Below, in pieces: positions 17,254-25,774 of a DNA stretch of 64,000 nt. Positions within the stretch are counted from its first letter, which is position 1, and the number at the start of each line of letters is the position of its first letter. The notes beneath the pieces are model-generated. The model was not told where the DNA came from. It worked only from the letters and a program-made list of their open reading frames with translations, and ran no database searches. The DNA comes from Lachnospiraceae bacterium. Lineage in GTDB: Bacteria; Bacillota; Clostridia; Lachnospirales; Lachnospiraceae. The position numbers and the translations under genes were made by a program. The DNA lies in assembly GCA_902363555.1 (NCBI GenBank), contig CABJAM010000014.1, forward strand, positions 37,974-101,973. Reading direction: 5' to 3'.

Positions 17254-18453
17254 TCAATTCAGACAGCCGTAGGCTGTCGGCCGCATCCGCAGGTGGTGGT
17301 ATTCTTCCAGATTTGGCTGCAAATTATGCATATATACCATTGATACGCCGGTGGCCGGATCGGCTTCGGCCCATGTGCCCGAGCCGCCGGTCCAGCCAAA
17401 GGCTCCGGGCGATCCGTTATGGTGGCCCTTGTATGGATCAAGAAGTGTACGGACACCATATCCGTAGCCGTAGCCGGCCAGATAATCGTTGGAGAAATCC
17501 TCCTGTATCATCGTATCGGTCAGCGTGTTTGTCCTAAAAAGGTCGATGGTCTTTCTTCCCATCAGCCGTACACCATTGTATACGCCGCCGCAGGCCAGCA
17601 TCTGCATCAGCTTCGTGTAGTCGAAGCAGTTGGTTATGACGCGGGAAAAACCGGAAATCGTACCGAGAGGGCCGACAAAGCGGGCATCCTCCTCCGGAGT
17701 TAAGGCGTAGAGGGCATTCTCGTCACCCAGCTTTTTGTCTGGATACAGATAGTAATTTTTTACAAGCCGGTCGGAGAGATCGCCGAAGGTGAAATTTGCG
17801 GAGCTGTCCATACCCAGAGGCTCGAACAGCATTTCCTTTATGACCATCTCTGCCGGTTTGCCGCAGATCGCTTCCAGAAGTCCTGCTGTCAGCTCACTTG
17901 AAAAGCCATATAAAAAGCGCGTGCCTGGTTCAAAGGTCAAAGGAACCTCCGAAATGGCGCGAATCTGCTCCCGAAGTGAAAAATGCCCCTTTTCACGCAG
18001 CGGCTTCATCGCTTTTGCCATAAGCCGGGATACGGGATGCTGTACAGGGCTTTCTCCCATGATCATATCATATGGCAGCCCACATGTCATGTTCATAATA
18101 TTTTTTATTGCGATCGGATGATCCGTGGGAACAATATCAACATATCCGTTAGGCTTGCAGACGAGCTTCTTTGAATGACGCCACTCCGGAAAATACTCGT
18201 ACAGGGGATCACTCATAAGAAACCGCCCCTGTTCATAAAGCATCATGGCGGTGGTATACATGGCGATCTTTGTCAGCGACGCCTGACGGAAGACATGCTC
18301 GCGTTCCAGGCATTTCCCTGACTCGATATCCGCCCATCCAAAATAATTTTCATATAAAGTTTCACCCTTACGGGCAATAATACAACTGCATCCTGGCAGT
18401 CCATCATCGACGTATTTTTGCAGCAAAGCATCTAAATCCTTAAAGTTCGACAT
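17254..18453 (-). CDS. Class-C beta-lactamase-like serine esterase (EstB type), copy 1
   Basis: This 399-aa cytoplasmic protein has the penicillin-binding fold. The catalytic S-x-x-K is SLTK (Ser59, Lys62), and the expected Tyr is Y182 in YGFSS. C-terminal motifs include HHNGSPGAFGWTGG. Lack of a signal peptide and similarity to EstB/VIII-family esterases argue against a true beta-lactamase. GAGGAGG sits before the ATG at 18453; a start five codons upstream would have no ribosome site. It is the second gene of a three-gene operon, 30 bp after a paralogue. Confidence 0.87.
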   Translation of the reverse strand: MSNFKDLDALLQKYVDDGLPGCSCIIARKGETLYENYFGWADIESGKCLEREHVFRQASLTKIAMYTTAMMLYEQGRFLMSDPLYEYFPEWRHSKKLVCKPNGYVDIVPTDHPIAIKNIMNMTCGLPYDMIMGESPVQHPVSRLMAKAMKPLREKGHFSLREQIRAISEVPLTFEPGTRFLYGFSSELTAGLLEAICGKPAEMVIKEMLFEPLGMDSSANFTFGDLSDRLVKNYYLYPDKKLGDENALYALTPEEDARFVGPLGTISGFSRVITNCFDYTKLMQMLACGGVYNGVRLMGRKTIDLFRTNTLTDTMIQEDFSNDYLAGYGYGYGVRTLLDPYKGHHNGSPGAFGWTGGSGTWAEADPATGVSMVYMHNLQPNLEEYHHLRMRPTAYGCLN

Positions 18454-18483
18454 AATATTCCTCCTCAATTTGCCATGGATTTC

Positions 18484-19659
18484 CTATAAAATGCAGCCAT
18501 AGGCGGCCGCGCGTACACGCAGGTGATAATACTGCTCACCGCTGGGCACGCTATTATGCATATAGACGATGGAGACGCCCTCGGCAGGGTCGGCTTCACA
18601 CCAGGTACCAAAACCGCCGGTCCATCCAAAGGCGCCAAGCGAACCATTATGATTCCCCTTGGCCGGATCGATGAGTGTACGGACGCCGTAACCATATCCG
18701 TAGCCGGCGTTATAGCTGTCGTCAAAATCCTTTTGCTGTATACTGTCAAGACCGTTGGTGCGCATCATGTCTATGGTCTGCCGGCCTAAAATCCGGCGGC
18801 CGTTATGGACACCGCCGCAGGCGAGCATCTGCATGAGCTGAGTATAATCATTGACCGTGGAAAAAAGCCTTGCCCAGCCGCATTCACGCTCAGGACCCGG
18901 AAGGTGCTTATCGTCCAGTGCTGTAACCATGGGAATCATAGCGCCATCGGCATCCTCTTTATACAGCCGCACCATCCGTTTTTGAATATCACCAAAATAG
19001 TGAGAACGGGTACTGGTCATACCCAGAGGCTCAAAAAGCATTTCTTCAAATACTGTATCGATGGATTTACCGCAGACCGCCTCGATGATACCTGCCGCCA
19101 GTTCGCTGGAGAAGCCATAAAGCCAGTGGGTTCCCGGCTCAAAAGCCTGCGGAACTTTGGCCATGGCGGCAATCTGTTCTCTGAGCGTAAAATGCCCCCG
19201 CCTCCAGAGCGGCTGCATATATTTTTGCATCTCCCGCAGCGTTTCATTCGTTGTGTTTTCATCCGGAAAATTACAGTAGGGCAATCCGCATTTCATCGAT
19301 AAAACGTCACTGACTGTAACCGGTCTTTCGGTAGGAACGATTTCGGTATATCCATTGGGATTTTTGACAATCTTTGTAGTATGCTTCCACTCCGGAAAAA
19401 AGTCGCTGACAGGATCTGTCAGTAAGAACTTCCCGCGTTCATACAGCATCATCATCACCGTGTATAAAGGGAGCTTGGACATGGATGCCTGACGAAAAAC
19501 AGAATCCCGGGATATTAAAATCCCGGCTTCCTTGTCGGCATAGCCAAAGTAACCTTCATAAAGGCTTTTTCCGTTTTGGGCAATCTGCAGAGCACAGCCG
19601 GGCAATCCCTGGTCCACGAAGCTTTGTAAGAGCTTATCAAGAGCTTTAAAATCTGACAT
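18484..19659 (-). CDS. Class-C beta-lactamase-like serine esterase (EstB type), copy 2
   Basis: This 391-aa protein is homologous along its whole length to the downstream gene, so they arose by tandem duplication. S-x-x-K is SMSK (Ser59, Lys62), Tyr181 lies in YGFSS, and the C-terminal motif is HNGSLGAFGWTGG. It has no signal peptide. AAGGAGGT lies before the ATG at 19659. It is the first gene of the MarR operon. Both copies keep all catalytic residues, so specialisation on different acyl esters is plausible. Family VIII carboxylesterase is the best label. Confidence 0.87.
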   Translation of the reverse strand: MSDFKALDKLLQSFVDQGLPGCALQIAQNGKSLYEGYFGYADKEAGILISRDSVFRQASMSKLPLYTVMMMLYERGKFLLTDPVSDFFPEWKHTTKIVKNPNGYTEIVPTERPVTVSDVLSMKCGLPYCNFPDENTTNETLREMQKYMQPLWRRGHFTLREQIAAMAKVPQAFEPGTHWLYGFSSELAAGIIEAVCGKSIDTVFEEMLFEPLGMTSTRSHYFGDIQKRMVRLYKEDADGAMIPMVTALDDKHLPGPERECGWARLFSTVNDYTQLMQMLACGGVHNGRRILGRQTIDMMRTNGLDSIQQKDFDDSYNAGYGYGYGVRTLIDPAKGNHNGSLGAFGWTGGFGTWCEADPAEGVSIVYMHNSVPSGEQYYHLRVRAAAYGCIL

Positions 19660-19689
19660 AAATGACCTCCTTATATTCAAGATAAAACA

Positions 19690-19709
19690 TTAATTAGATA
19701 TCTAATTAA
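19690..19709. promoter_or_regulatory. Perfect 20-bp palindrome, probable MarR operator
   Basis: TTAATTAGATATCTAATTAA is a perfect palindrome 31 bp upstream of the first esterase ATG and just downstream of a minus-strand TATAAT (19723-19718). It covers the predicted transcription start of the MarR operon and lies in the divergent region shared with the gene at 19836. AT-rich TTAG-CTAA palindromes are common MarR sites. Confidence 0.7.
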
Positions 19710-19768
19710 AATTCTATATTATAGGCAAAAATAAGTCAATAGATTTCGGATAAATCTGTTTGAAACAA

Positions 19769-19797
19769 TTGACTTTATAACGATTATATGGTAAAAC
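19769..19797 (+). promoter_or_regulatory. Candidate promoter of the esterase/GH39 pair
   Basis: TTGACT (19769-19774) and TAAAAC (19792-19797) are separated by 17 bp, about 35 bp before the esterase ATG. The -10 is imperfect. Confidence 0.4.
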
Positions 19798-19835
19798 TGA
19801 GATAGCATAAACGAAAAAGCAAGGAGGAGCAAATA

Positions 19836-21518
19836 ATGGAGCTGGTTTACAAAAAAATCGAGGATGGCAGCCGAGATATGTTTATTTATTTCCCGGAAAT
19901 CCCTATGAGATCCCCATTTAGAAGATATGGTCTGGTGATCGTAAGGCCGGACGCTTCCCGGGAATCCGCTGAGAAAATCATGGAGGATTGGGGGTTGAAG
20001 GAACTGGCGGATAAGGAGGCGCTGGTGATCTCTTTTCCAAATCCTGGCTGTGGTGGCTGGCGGCTTTCTGCTACGGAAGCCGAGGTGGATATCCTGTTAA
20101 AAATGCAGGATGAGATGTGTACGCCCGGATCTGCCCGAATAACCTTAACGGAAAAAGGGATTCCGGATTTTGCATCCATGTCCAACCGATGGCACCTGAT
20201 GAATGATACCCGGTATTATATCGGCATCGGTGACGGAGCGTCCATGGTTTATGGGCTTTGTCTTTTACATCCGGAAGCTGCGGCAGGGATTGCATGTATT
20301 GGAGGAGAGGTCTGTACGGATCTGTTTCAGAAAGCAGTTCCCGCACCAATGCCGGCGCGGCTTTATGGGGCCCCGGAGGATATGTTTGATTTTCTGGCAG
20401 TCAAGGGTAATCAGGCGGAGCCGGTGCGTGCGTGTAATGAAAGCTGTGTCTATGTGAATAAAATCAATCCTTTAATGAGCGTTACATGTTGGATGCAGCC
20501 GCCTGTGCTCAACCGTTGTTGGATGGAGGAGCTTTATGAGAGCTTTTTTAGTAAAATACGCCGGATCAATACAGGAATGCACGGAGATATTGATTCCCGT
20601 ATGGCTGACGCAGCACATATATTTGAGTGTCATTTGGAGGACACATGTTTGTCGGATGGCCTTCCTCATACATGGTTTGTCCATATACCAGAGCGTGTGC
20701 GGTCGGGAGATGGTAAAGTGCCGATGGTCATGTTCATGCACGGCGGCTCGGATAATCCGGCGGAAGCGGCGCAGATGAGCCGTTTTCACGAAATTGGTGA
20801 GCAGGAGGGCTTTATAACGGTTTATCCATGGGGCACGAACCGCTCGTCCTGGAATAGTGACTGTAACCCGGACGAGGCGGATGACGATGCCTATCTGTTG
20901 TCGCTTGTACACCATATGATTCAAAAGTATCCGGTGGATGCATCCAGAATTTACGTATCCGGTTTTTCCAATGGTGCTGCCCAGGCCCAGGTTTTTGCCA
21001 TGCGCCATCCCAAGCTGACGGCGGGGCTTTGCCACATTGACTCCAACTGGCCGGGAAAAAGAGATGGGATTACGGAGCTTTCCGTGAAGGATATACGCCC
21101 CTTTGCCATGGCTATGGAGTTGAAAGAAGAACAGGATTACCGTATGCCGGTATGGTACACTTACGGAACACGGGAGCCGTCCTACCCGGTATATCGGGGA
21201 TGCTCACAACAGCATCAGTATGATTTCTGGAAAGTCTATAATAACATTATGGTTAAGGAGACGCCGCCAAGGGAGCAGCCCCATCCCTGCGGTTGTGGTG
21301 TGGAGGGCGATACGCGGGAGCAGATGCATCCTTTGGCGGTATACCCTCATCTTTGCTATGATATCCAGCGGTTTTATTCAAAGGAAGGCGAGAATCTTTA
21401 TAATTATGTACTGGTCCGCGATAAAGGCCACGAGGTGGCTCCGGCGGATGCATGGCTTGGATGGAATTATGTTAAAAATTTCAGAAGACTGCCGGATGGA
21501 CGGCTTGGAACCGTATAA
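19836..21518 (+). CDS. PHB-depolymerase/LpqC-like esterase
   Basis: This 560-aa protein is a two-part alpha/beta hydrolase. The C-terminal part (about residues 285-560) has VMFMHGGSDN (oxyanion side), nucleophile Ser378 in GFSNG, and a late His in RDKGHEV. This resembles CE1 and PHB-depolymerase-like feruloyl esterases. The N-terminal 270 residues look like a related but degenerate hydrolase domain (YYIGIGDGASMVYGL in place of a Ser elbow) and may be structural. It has no signal peptide. GGAGG precedes the ATG. It is followed 78 bp later by GH39, which points to removal of acyl groups from xylo-oligosaccharides (inference). Confidence 0.82.
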   Translation: MELVYKKIEDGSRDMFIYFPEIPMRSPFRRYGLVIVRPDASRESAEKIMEDWGLKELADKEALVISFPNPGCGGWRLSATEAEVDILLKMQDEMCTPGSARITLTEKGIPDFASMSNRWHLMNDTRYYIGIGDGASMVYGLCLLHPEAAAGIACIGGEVCTDLFQKAVPAPMPARLYGAPEDMFDFLAVKGNQAEPVRACNESCVYVNKINPLMSVTCWMQPPVLNRCWMEELYESFFSKIRRINTGMHGDIDSRMADAAHIFECHLEDTCLSDGLPHTWFVHIPERVRSGDGKVPMVMFMHGGSDNPAEAAQMSRFHEIGEQEGFITVYPWGTNRSSWNSDCNPDEADDDAYLLSLVHHMIQKYPVDASRIYVSGFSNGAAQAQVFAMRHPKLTAGLCHIDSNWPGKRDGITELSVKDIRPFAMAMELKEEQDYRMPVWYTYGTREPSYPVYRGCSQQHQYDFWKVYNNIMVKETPPREQPHPCGCGVEGDTREQMHPLAVYPHLCYDIQRFYSKEGENLYNYVLVRDKGHEVAPADAWLGWNYVKNFRRLPDGRLGTV

Positions 21519-21596
21519 ATCTATGGATATACCTGCGAAAGCATGTATATCCGTTTTACAAATGCAGGGGAATAATAGTGAAGGAGAAGTGGGCGT

Positions 21597-23120
21597 ATGG
21601 AGGAGCAAAAAAGCTATATCATAGAAAAAGGAACACAGATTCCATTTTATAACCATGTAGATTTTTGCGTAGGCACAGGCCGTATGGGTCTGGCATTACA
21701 AAAAGAATATCAGGATCAACTGGCCCTGGTTCAGAAGGAAATCGGTTTCAAGTATATACGGGGGCATGGACTTTTTTCTGATGACATGGCTATTTATCAC
21801 GAGTACACAGACGAAGCCGGAGAAAAACAGGCAGAATATAATTTTACATATCTGGATATGGTGATGGACAGCTACTTAAAGCTGAATATCCGGCCGTTTT
21901 TGGAACTGGGATTTATGCCGGAGAAGATGGCTTCCGGAAAACAGACCATTTTTTACTGGAAGGGAAATGTGACGCCGCCAAAAAGCTATGACGACTGGTG
22001 CGCCATGGTACAGGCCGTTTTGCGCCACCTTATGGCGCGTTACGGTGAAGCGGAGGTTGTCACATGGCCGGTTGAAGTATGGAATGAGCCTAATCTTCCG
22101 GGATTTTGGAAGGATGCGGACATGGAAGCTTATTTCACACTGTTTTATAAAACCTTTCATGCCATTAAAGCTGTGGATGCGCGTTTTTGTGTGGGCGGCC
22201 CGGCCATCTGCGGCGTTATGGACGAATTGTGGATACGCTCTTTTCTGGAATTTTGCAAACGGGAGCAGCTTGTGCCGGATTTTATCACAAGGCACCATTA
22301 TACTACAGAGCTTCCGGAGCGGGTGGGCCACTATGGATATGCGAAGTTGTCCAGGCCAGAGGATGGCTTTGCAAATTTAAGAACGACACGTGACATTATA
22401 GACAGTTTTGATGAATTTCGTGGAATGAAAATCCATATTACAGAGTTTAATACCTCTTATATCCCCAACTGCCCGCTGCATGATACAAACCAGAACGCGG
22501 CATATATCGCCCATCAGCTTTCACGGCTGGGGGATGTCAATGAATCGTATTCTTATTGGACTTTTGGTGATATTTTTGAAGAACAGGGCGTTCCATTTAC
22601 GCCATTTCACGGCGGCTTTGGCCTGGTCGCTAATGGATGCATACCAAAGCCAACCTTCTGGACTTTTAAATTTTTTAAGGACCTTCAGGGTGTATGCATC
22701 TATCGGTCAGATAATGCGGTTATTGTGGAACAGCCGGACCATACCTTCCGCGGCGTTTTGTGGAATCACGGATGTGAGCGGAAGGATGAAACGCTTATTT
22801 TGGAATTTACTCTGCCAGTATGCACATTGGATCAAAATGTGGATGAGTATTGCTGTCTGATGAAAACAGTGGATGAGCAGACCTGTAATCCCCTGAAGCT
22901 CTGGCATGATATGGGAGAACCGTCGGATTTGTCAAAAGAGCAGACGATGCTGCTTAGAGCCGCGTCCGTACCGGCTGTGGCCTCACGGAGAATTAAAGTG
23001 GAGGAAGAAAAAATAAAGCTTGCATTTCGTATTGAGGAATTTGGTGTATTATATTTTGAAGTCTTTCCGGTGGATGATAAAAGTGACCGGGGGTATGACT
23101 TTGGAAGGGTTATGGGTTGA
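21597..23120 (+). CDS. GH39 beta-xylosidase-like glycosidase
   Basis: This 507-aa TIM-barrel glycosidase has the GH39 start GFKYIRGHGLF, acid/base Glu164 in VEVWNEPNLPGFW and nucleophile Glu283 in IHITEFNTSY. These positions match those in characterised GH39 xylosidases (family knowledge). A beta-sandwich domain occupies about residues 400-507. It has no signal peptide, so it should act on imported xylosides. It probably shares the upstream esterase transcript. The start follows GAAGGAG. Beta-xylosidase is the usual activity, but other specificities occur in this family. Confidence 0.9.
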   Translation: MEEQKSYIIEKGTQIPFYNHVDFCVGTGRMGLALQKEYQDQLALVQKEIGFKYIRGHGLFSDDMAIYHEYTDEAGEKQAEYNFTYLDMVMDSYLKLNIRPFLELGFMPEKMASGKQTIFYWKGNVTPPKSYDDWCAMVQAVLRHLMARYGEAEVVTWPVEVWNEPNLPGFWKDADMEAYFTLFYKTFHAIKAVDARFCVGGPAICGVMDELWIRSFLEFCKREQLVPDFITRHHYTTELPERVGHYGYAKLSRPEDGFANLRTTRDIIDSFDEFRGMKIHITEFNTSYIPNCPLHDTNQNAAYIAHQLSRLGDVNESYSYWTFGDIFEEQGVPFTPFHGGFGLVANGCIPKPTFWTFKFFKDLQGVCIYRSDNAVIVEQPDHTFRGVLWNHGCERKDETLILEFTLPVCTLDQNVDEYCCLMKTVDEQTCNPLKLWHDMGEPSDLSKEQTMLLRAASVPAVASRRIKVEEEKIKLAFRIEEFGVLYFEVFPVDDKSDRGYDFGRVMG

Positions 23121-23166
23121 AGGCGTGATGGCAAAGAAATTTTGCTGCCACGGTGAATTTGATTTT

Positions 23167-23193
23167 GTCAGGCAGACGGCGAGTCTGCCTGAC
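23167..23193. terminator. Hairpin between GH39 and the toxin gene
   Basis: GTCAGGCAGAC and GTCTGCCTGAC form a perfect 11-bp stem with a 5-base loop in a convergent gap. The T-run is poor on both strands, so termination is plausible but not certain. Confidence 0.5.
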
Positions 23194-23223
23194 CGGACGC
23201 TTTATCAAAAGTGATGTAAAATC

Positions 23224-23640
23224 CTAAGAAGCAAACTGTAAAAGAAATTCCGTAGGCGTGAGCGCTGGAACATTAAATTCTTCAAAATCCTTTTTGTTTC
23301 GGGTAATGATGTAATCGCAACGATTGGATTTTGCACACGTGGCAACAAGGCAGTCCTCAAAATCCCTGGCTCTTATCTGGAATGCTGTAAGGACATCATT
23401 ATTGGTTACACTGCAAACCTTGACGATTTCCAGCAGCTTTCCGACTGCTTTATATGCAAGATCTGTGCTGTGAGTGTATTTCCTGACCAGATAGTAGATA
23501 TCTGTCACAGAGGAAGCAGACACGAAACCGTCAATCCGGTGTTCTTCACAGAGTGATAGAACCTTGTAGGAGTTTTCCACGAAAGGTTCCCGTTCCAGCA
23601 GTACATCAATAATTACATTTGTGTCACACATTATTTTCAT
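23224..23640 (-). CDS. PIN-domain ribonuclease toxin
   Basis: This 138-aa PIN domain protein begins MKIMCDTNVIIDVLLERE, which carries the first catalytic Asp (D6) and the following Glu. Other acidic residues are in ARDFEDCLVA, and the ending CDYIITRNKKDF is typical. PIN toxins cleave RNA and are held by an antitoxin. The ATG at 23640 overlaps the antitoxin gene by 17 bp, the usual order. A longer frame would overlap the antitoxin far more. Confidence 0.85.
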   Translation of the reverse strand: MKIMCDTNVIIDVLLEREPFVENSYKVLSLCEEHRIDGFVSASSVTDIYYLVRKYTHSTDLAYKAVGKLLEIVKVCSVTNNDVLTAFQIRARDFEDCLVATCAKSNRCDYIITRNKKDFEEFNVPALTPTEFLLQFAS

Positions 23641-23851
23641 ATTTGGATAAACGCTCCTCTCGTAAAGAATCAAGGTCAAGGTCCGAAGGAGCATCTTTCA
23701 AAAGTCCGCGGAGCGAATCCACAGCGGAGATTTGAGGGTTTACTACTTTTGCAATGGTCTTTCCGTTGCGGGTGATGAAAATATCTTCTTTGGAAATCAT
23801 ATCAAGATATTTTCCGAAATTGGTTTTAAATTCAGTAGCTGTAACAATCAT
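23624..23851 (-). CDS. Phd/YefM-family antitoxin
   Basis: This 75-aa protein begins MIVTATEFKTNFGKYLDMIS and continues ITRNGKTIAKVV, the Phd/YefM DNA-binding core. The C-terminal tail (about residues 45-75, rich in Leu, Asp and Glu) would wrap the toxin. AAGGGGGAA precedes the ATG. Such antitoxins repress their own operon, for which a near-consensus promoter lies upstream. Confidence 0.85.
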   Translation of the reverse strand: MIVTATEFKTNFGKYLDMISKEDIFITRNGKTIAKVVNPQISAVDSLRGLLKDAPSDLDLDSLREERLSKYENNV

Positions 23852-23883
23852 AAGTAATTCCCCCTTCATTAAGTATTACTTTT

Positions 23884-23912
23884 ATTATATGCGATTTAAG
23901 ATGATATATCAA
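23884..23912 (-). promoter_or_regulatory. Promoter of the toxin-antitoxin operon
   Basis: On the minus strand, TTGATA (23912-23907) and TATAAT (23889-23884) are separated by 17 bp. The start would be about 27 bp before the antitoxin ATG. Confidence 0.7.
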
Positions 23913-24097
23913 TAGAAATTGAACGAATTTCAAAAAAAGTAAGTAAAATTCGTGCGATTACGATGCTCTATACGACGGTCGATGAACCCCTGTTTCATGT
24001 AATATTAAATATAATCATCTATTTCATTTTATGTAAAAATAGTATATGATTATAGCAGCATAGGGATGTTATCCGCAGGTCGCCAGGGGGAGTAAAT

Positions 24098-25774
24098 GTG
24101 TTAAATAATATTAATTATTTTCTAAGTAAATATGGTTCTGGAAAAAGAAAGAATATTTTATGTATTGCTTTGTTCATGTTTTTATCTGCGCTGAGTGAAC
24201 TAATATTACCACAAATATTAAGTTCTTATATCGATAATGTTTTAATCGAAAATATATGGATTCCAATAAGTTTGGCTGCCGGCTATTTATTTATGACATT
24301 GTTCAGCGGAATGATCAGTTTATTGACCGATTTTTTGTGTGAGAAAGTTGGTTGGCGTATTTGTGATGAAATCCGATCCGATTTATTAATGTGTATGACA
24401 GATTATGGTATCCAATATAATAAAATGAGTCAGAGTGGTAAATTGGTAGAAAGAATCGAAGGGGATGTCAACCTGCTATTTTACTTTCTATCTTCATTTT
24501 TGATCGATATTTTAAGTAATAGTATACTGATCATTGGGGTTATTATCTTTTTGTTTTTTGTGTCTCATTGGCTGGGGATCTGTTTTCTGATCATTTCTAT
24601 TATAATTATTTGTGTTTTTGTTTTTTCTCAGAAAAAAATTACAAAGCTGTGGATAAAATCAAGAACTGTCGATGGTGAGACTTTGGGAACATTTGAAGAA
24701 TTTCTTAAAGGCCGTAAGGATATAATTGGAGGAAATCATTATCATTGGAGTGAGAATAAACTAAAGGATAGTTTTTACGAAAATCAAAAGGCGTTAGTTA
24801 AAGCAAGATTTATAGGAAATTTACCGGCAACATTTTTTTATTCCATGATTAATATAGGCGAAGGAATTACTTTAGCCGCAGGCGTTTTTTTGTACTTAAA
24901 TCAACAGCTTACTCTGGGGGAATGTTTTGCGATTGTGAGCTATGTTGCATTGTTAAATACGCCTTTTATGTACTTAAAAAATGAATTTGCTGAAATGCCT
25001 AAAATCAGCGCCGCTGTTTATAGGATTCGCGAAATATTTTCATATAAGGAAGACAAAGGTGTAATAAATAAAGCTAAAGAAAAAAAGAACTGTATGGATA
25101 AAACAATGGATATAGTTTTTGACAATGTTTCTTTTTCTTATGGAAATACGAACTGCTTAAAAAATATTAATTTTCGGGTGAAAAGCGGTGAAAAGGTGCT
25201 GCTCACAGGACGAACAGGGAGTGGCAAATCGACATTGATCCAACTGCTGGCCGGGTTACTGACACCGGATAGTGGAAATATCACGATCAATGGAATAAAC
25301 CTTAAAGATATTAATATAGATTCTTATTACAGCAGTATAAGCTATGTTTCTCAGAAAACACCGATTTTAGAAGATACCCTGAAGCATAATATAGACTTTT
25401 ATCAGGAGAAATATACGAACGAGCAAATAATATGGGCACTGAAAAAAGCAGGTTTGGAACAATGGTATGTAGGTTTGGAGCAGGGCGTAGATACGATGCT
25501 CAATAAGCATTTATTGAATGAAGAACAGGCGCAGCTATTATCATGGGCAAGAGTGATTTTAAAAAGACCAATGTTAATATTGACAGATGAGCCTGACTCT
25601 ATGATCAGTAAGGACGCAATGCTTAAAATTGATCATATATTATCGAACGAGTGTAAAGAAAGTACAGTTATAATGGTTAGTCATAAGAAAAAAAGTGAGA
25701 TAAAATTTGATCTGATTATATCTATGGAGGATGGAACGATCAGCCATGCAGAAAGAAGCTGTTATGAAAAATAA
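24098..25774 (+). CDS. ABC exporter subunit with intact Walker motifs and lost signature
   Basis: This 558-aa half-transporter has six helices in the first 300 residues, then an ATPase domain. Walker A GRTGSGKST (Lys377), Q-loop SYVSQKTPILEDT, Walker B LILTDEPDS and switch His in VMVSHKK are all present. The LSGGQ signature is replaced by LLNEEQAQLLSWAR. It starts with GTG after AGGGGGAG. The DNA is much more AT-rich than its neighbours, which suggests acquisition by transfer. It overlaps the next gene, which has the opposite pattern of motifs, so the two form a heterodimer. The substrate is unknown. Confidence 0.88.
   Translation: MLNNINYFLSKYGSGKRKNILCIALFMFLSALSELILPQILSSYIDNVLIENIWIPISLAAGYLFMTLFSGMISLLTDFLCEKVGWRICDEIRSDLLMCMTDYGIQYNKMSQSGKLVERIEGDVNLLFYFLSSFLIDILSNSILIIGVIIFLFFVSHWLGICFLIISIIIICVFVFSQKKITKLWIKSRTVDGETLGTFEEFLKGRKDIIGGNHYHWSENKLKDSFYENQKALVKARFIGNLPATFFYSMINIGEGITLAAGVFLYLNQQLTLGECFAIVSYVALLNTPFMYLKNEFAEMPKISAAVYRIREIFSYKEDKGVINKAKEKKNCMDKTMDIVFDNVSFSYGNTNCLKNINFRVKSGEKVLLTGRTGSGKSTLIQLLAGLLTPDSGNITINGINLKDINIDSYYSSISYVSQKTPILEDTLKHNIDFYQEKYTNEQIIWALKKAGLEQWYVGLEQGVDTMLNKHLLNEEQAQLLSWARVILKRPMLILTDEPDSMISKDAMLKIDHILSNECKESTVIMVSHKKKSEIKFDLIISMEDGTISHAERSCYEK

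Noticed and set aside
17254..19659. Antibiotic-resistance beta-lactamases
   Set aside because: No signal peptides, EstB-like motifs and a glycan-esterase context make resistance unlikely.
23128..23214. 28-codon ORF between GH39 and the toxin gene
   Set aside because: No ribosome site, and it runs through a perfect hairpin. Not supported as a gene.
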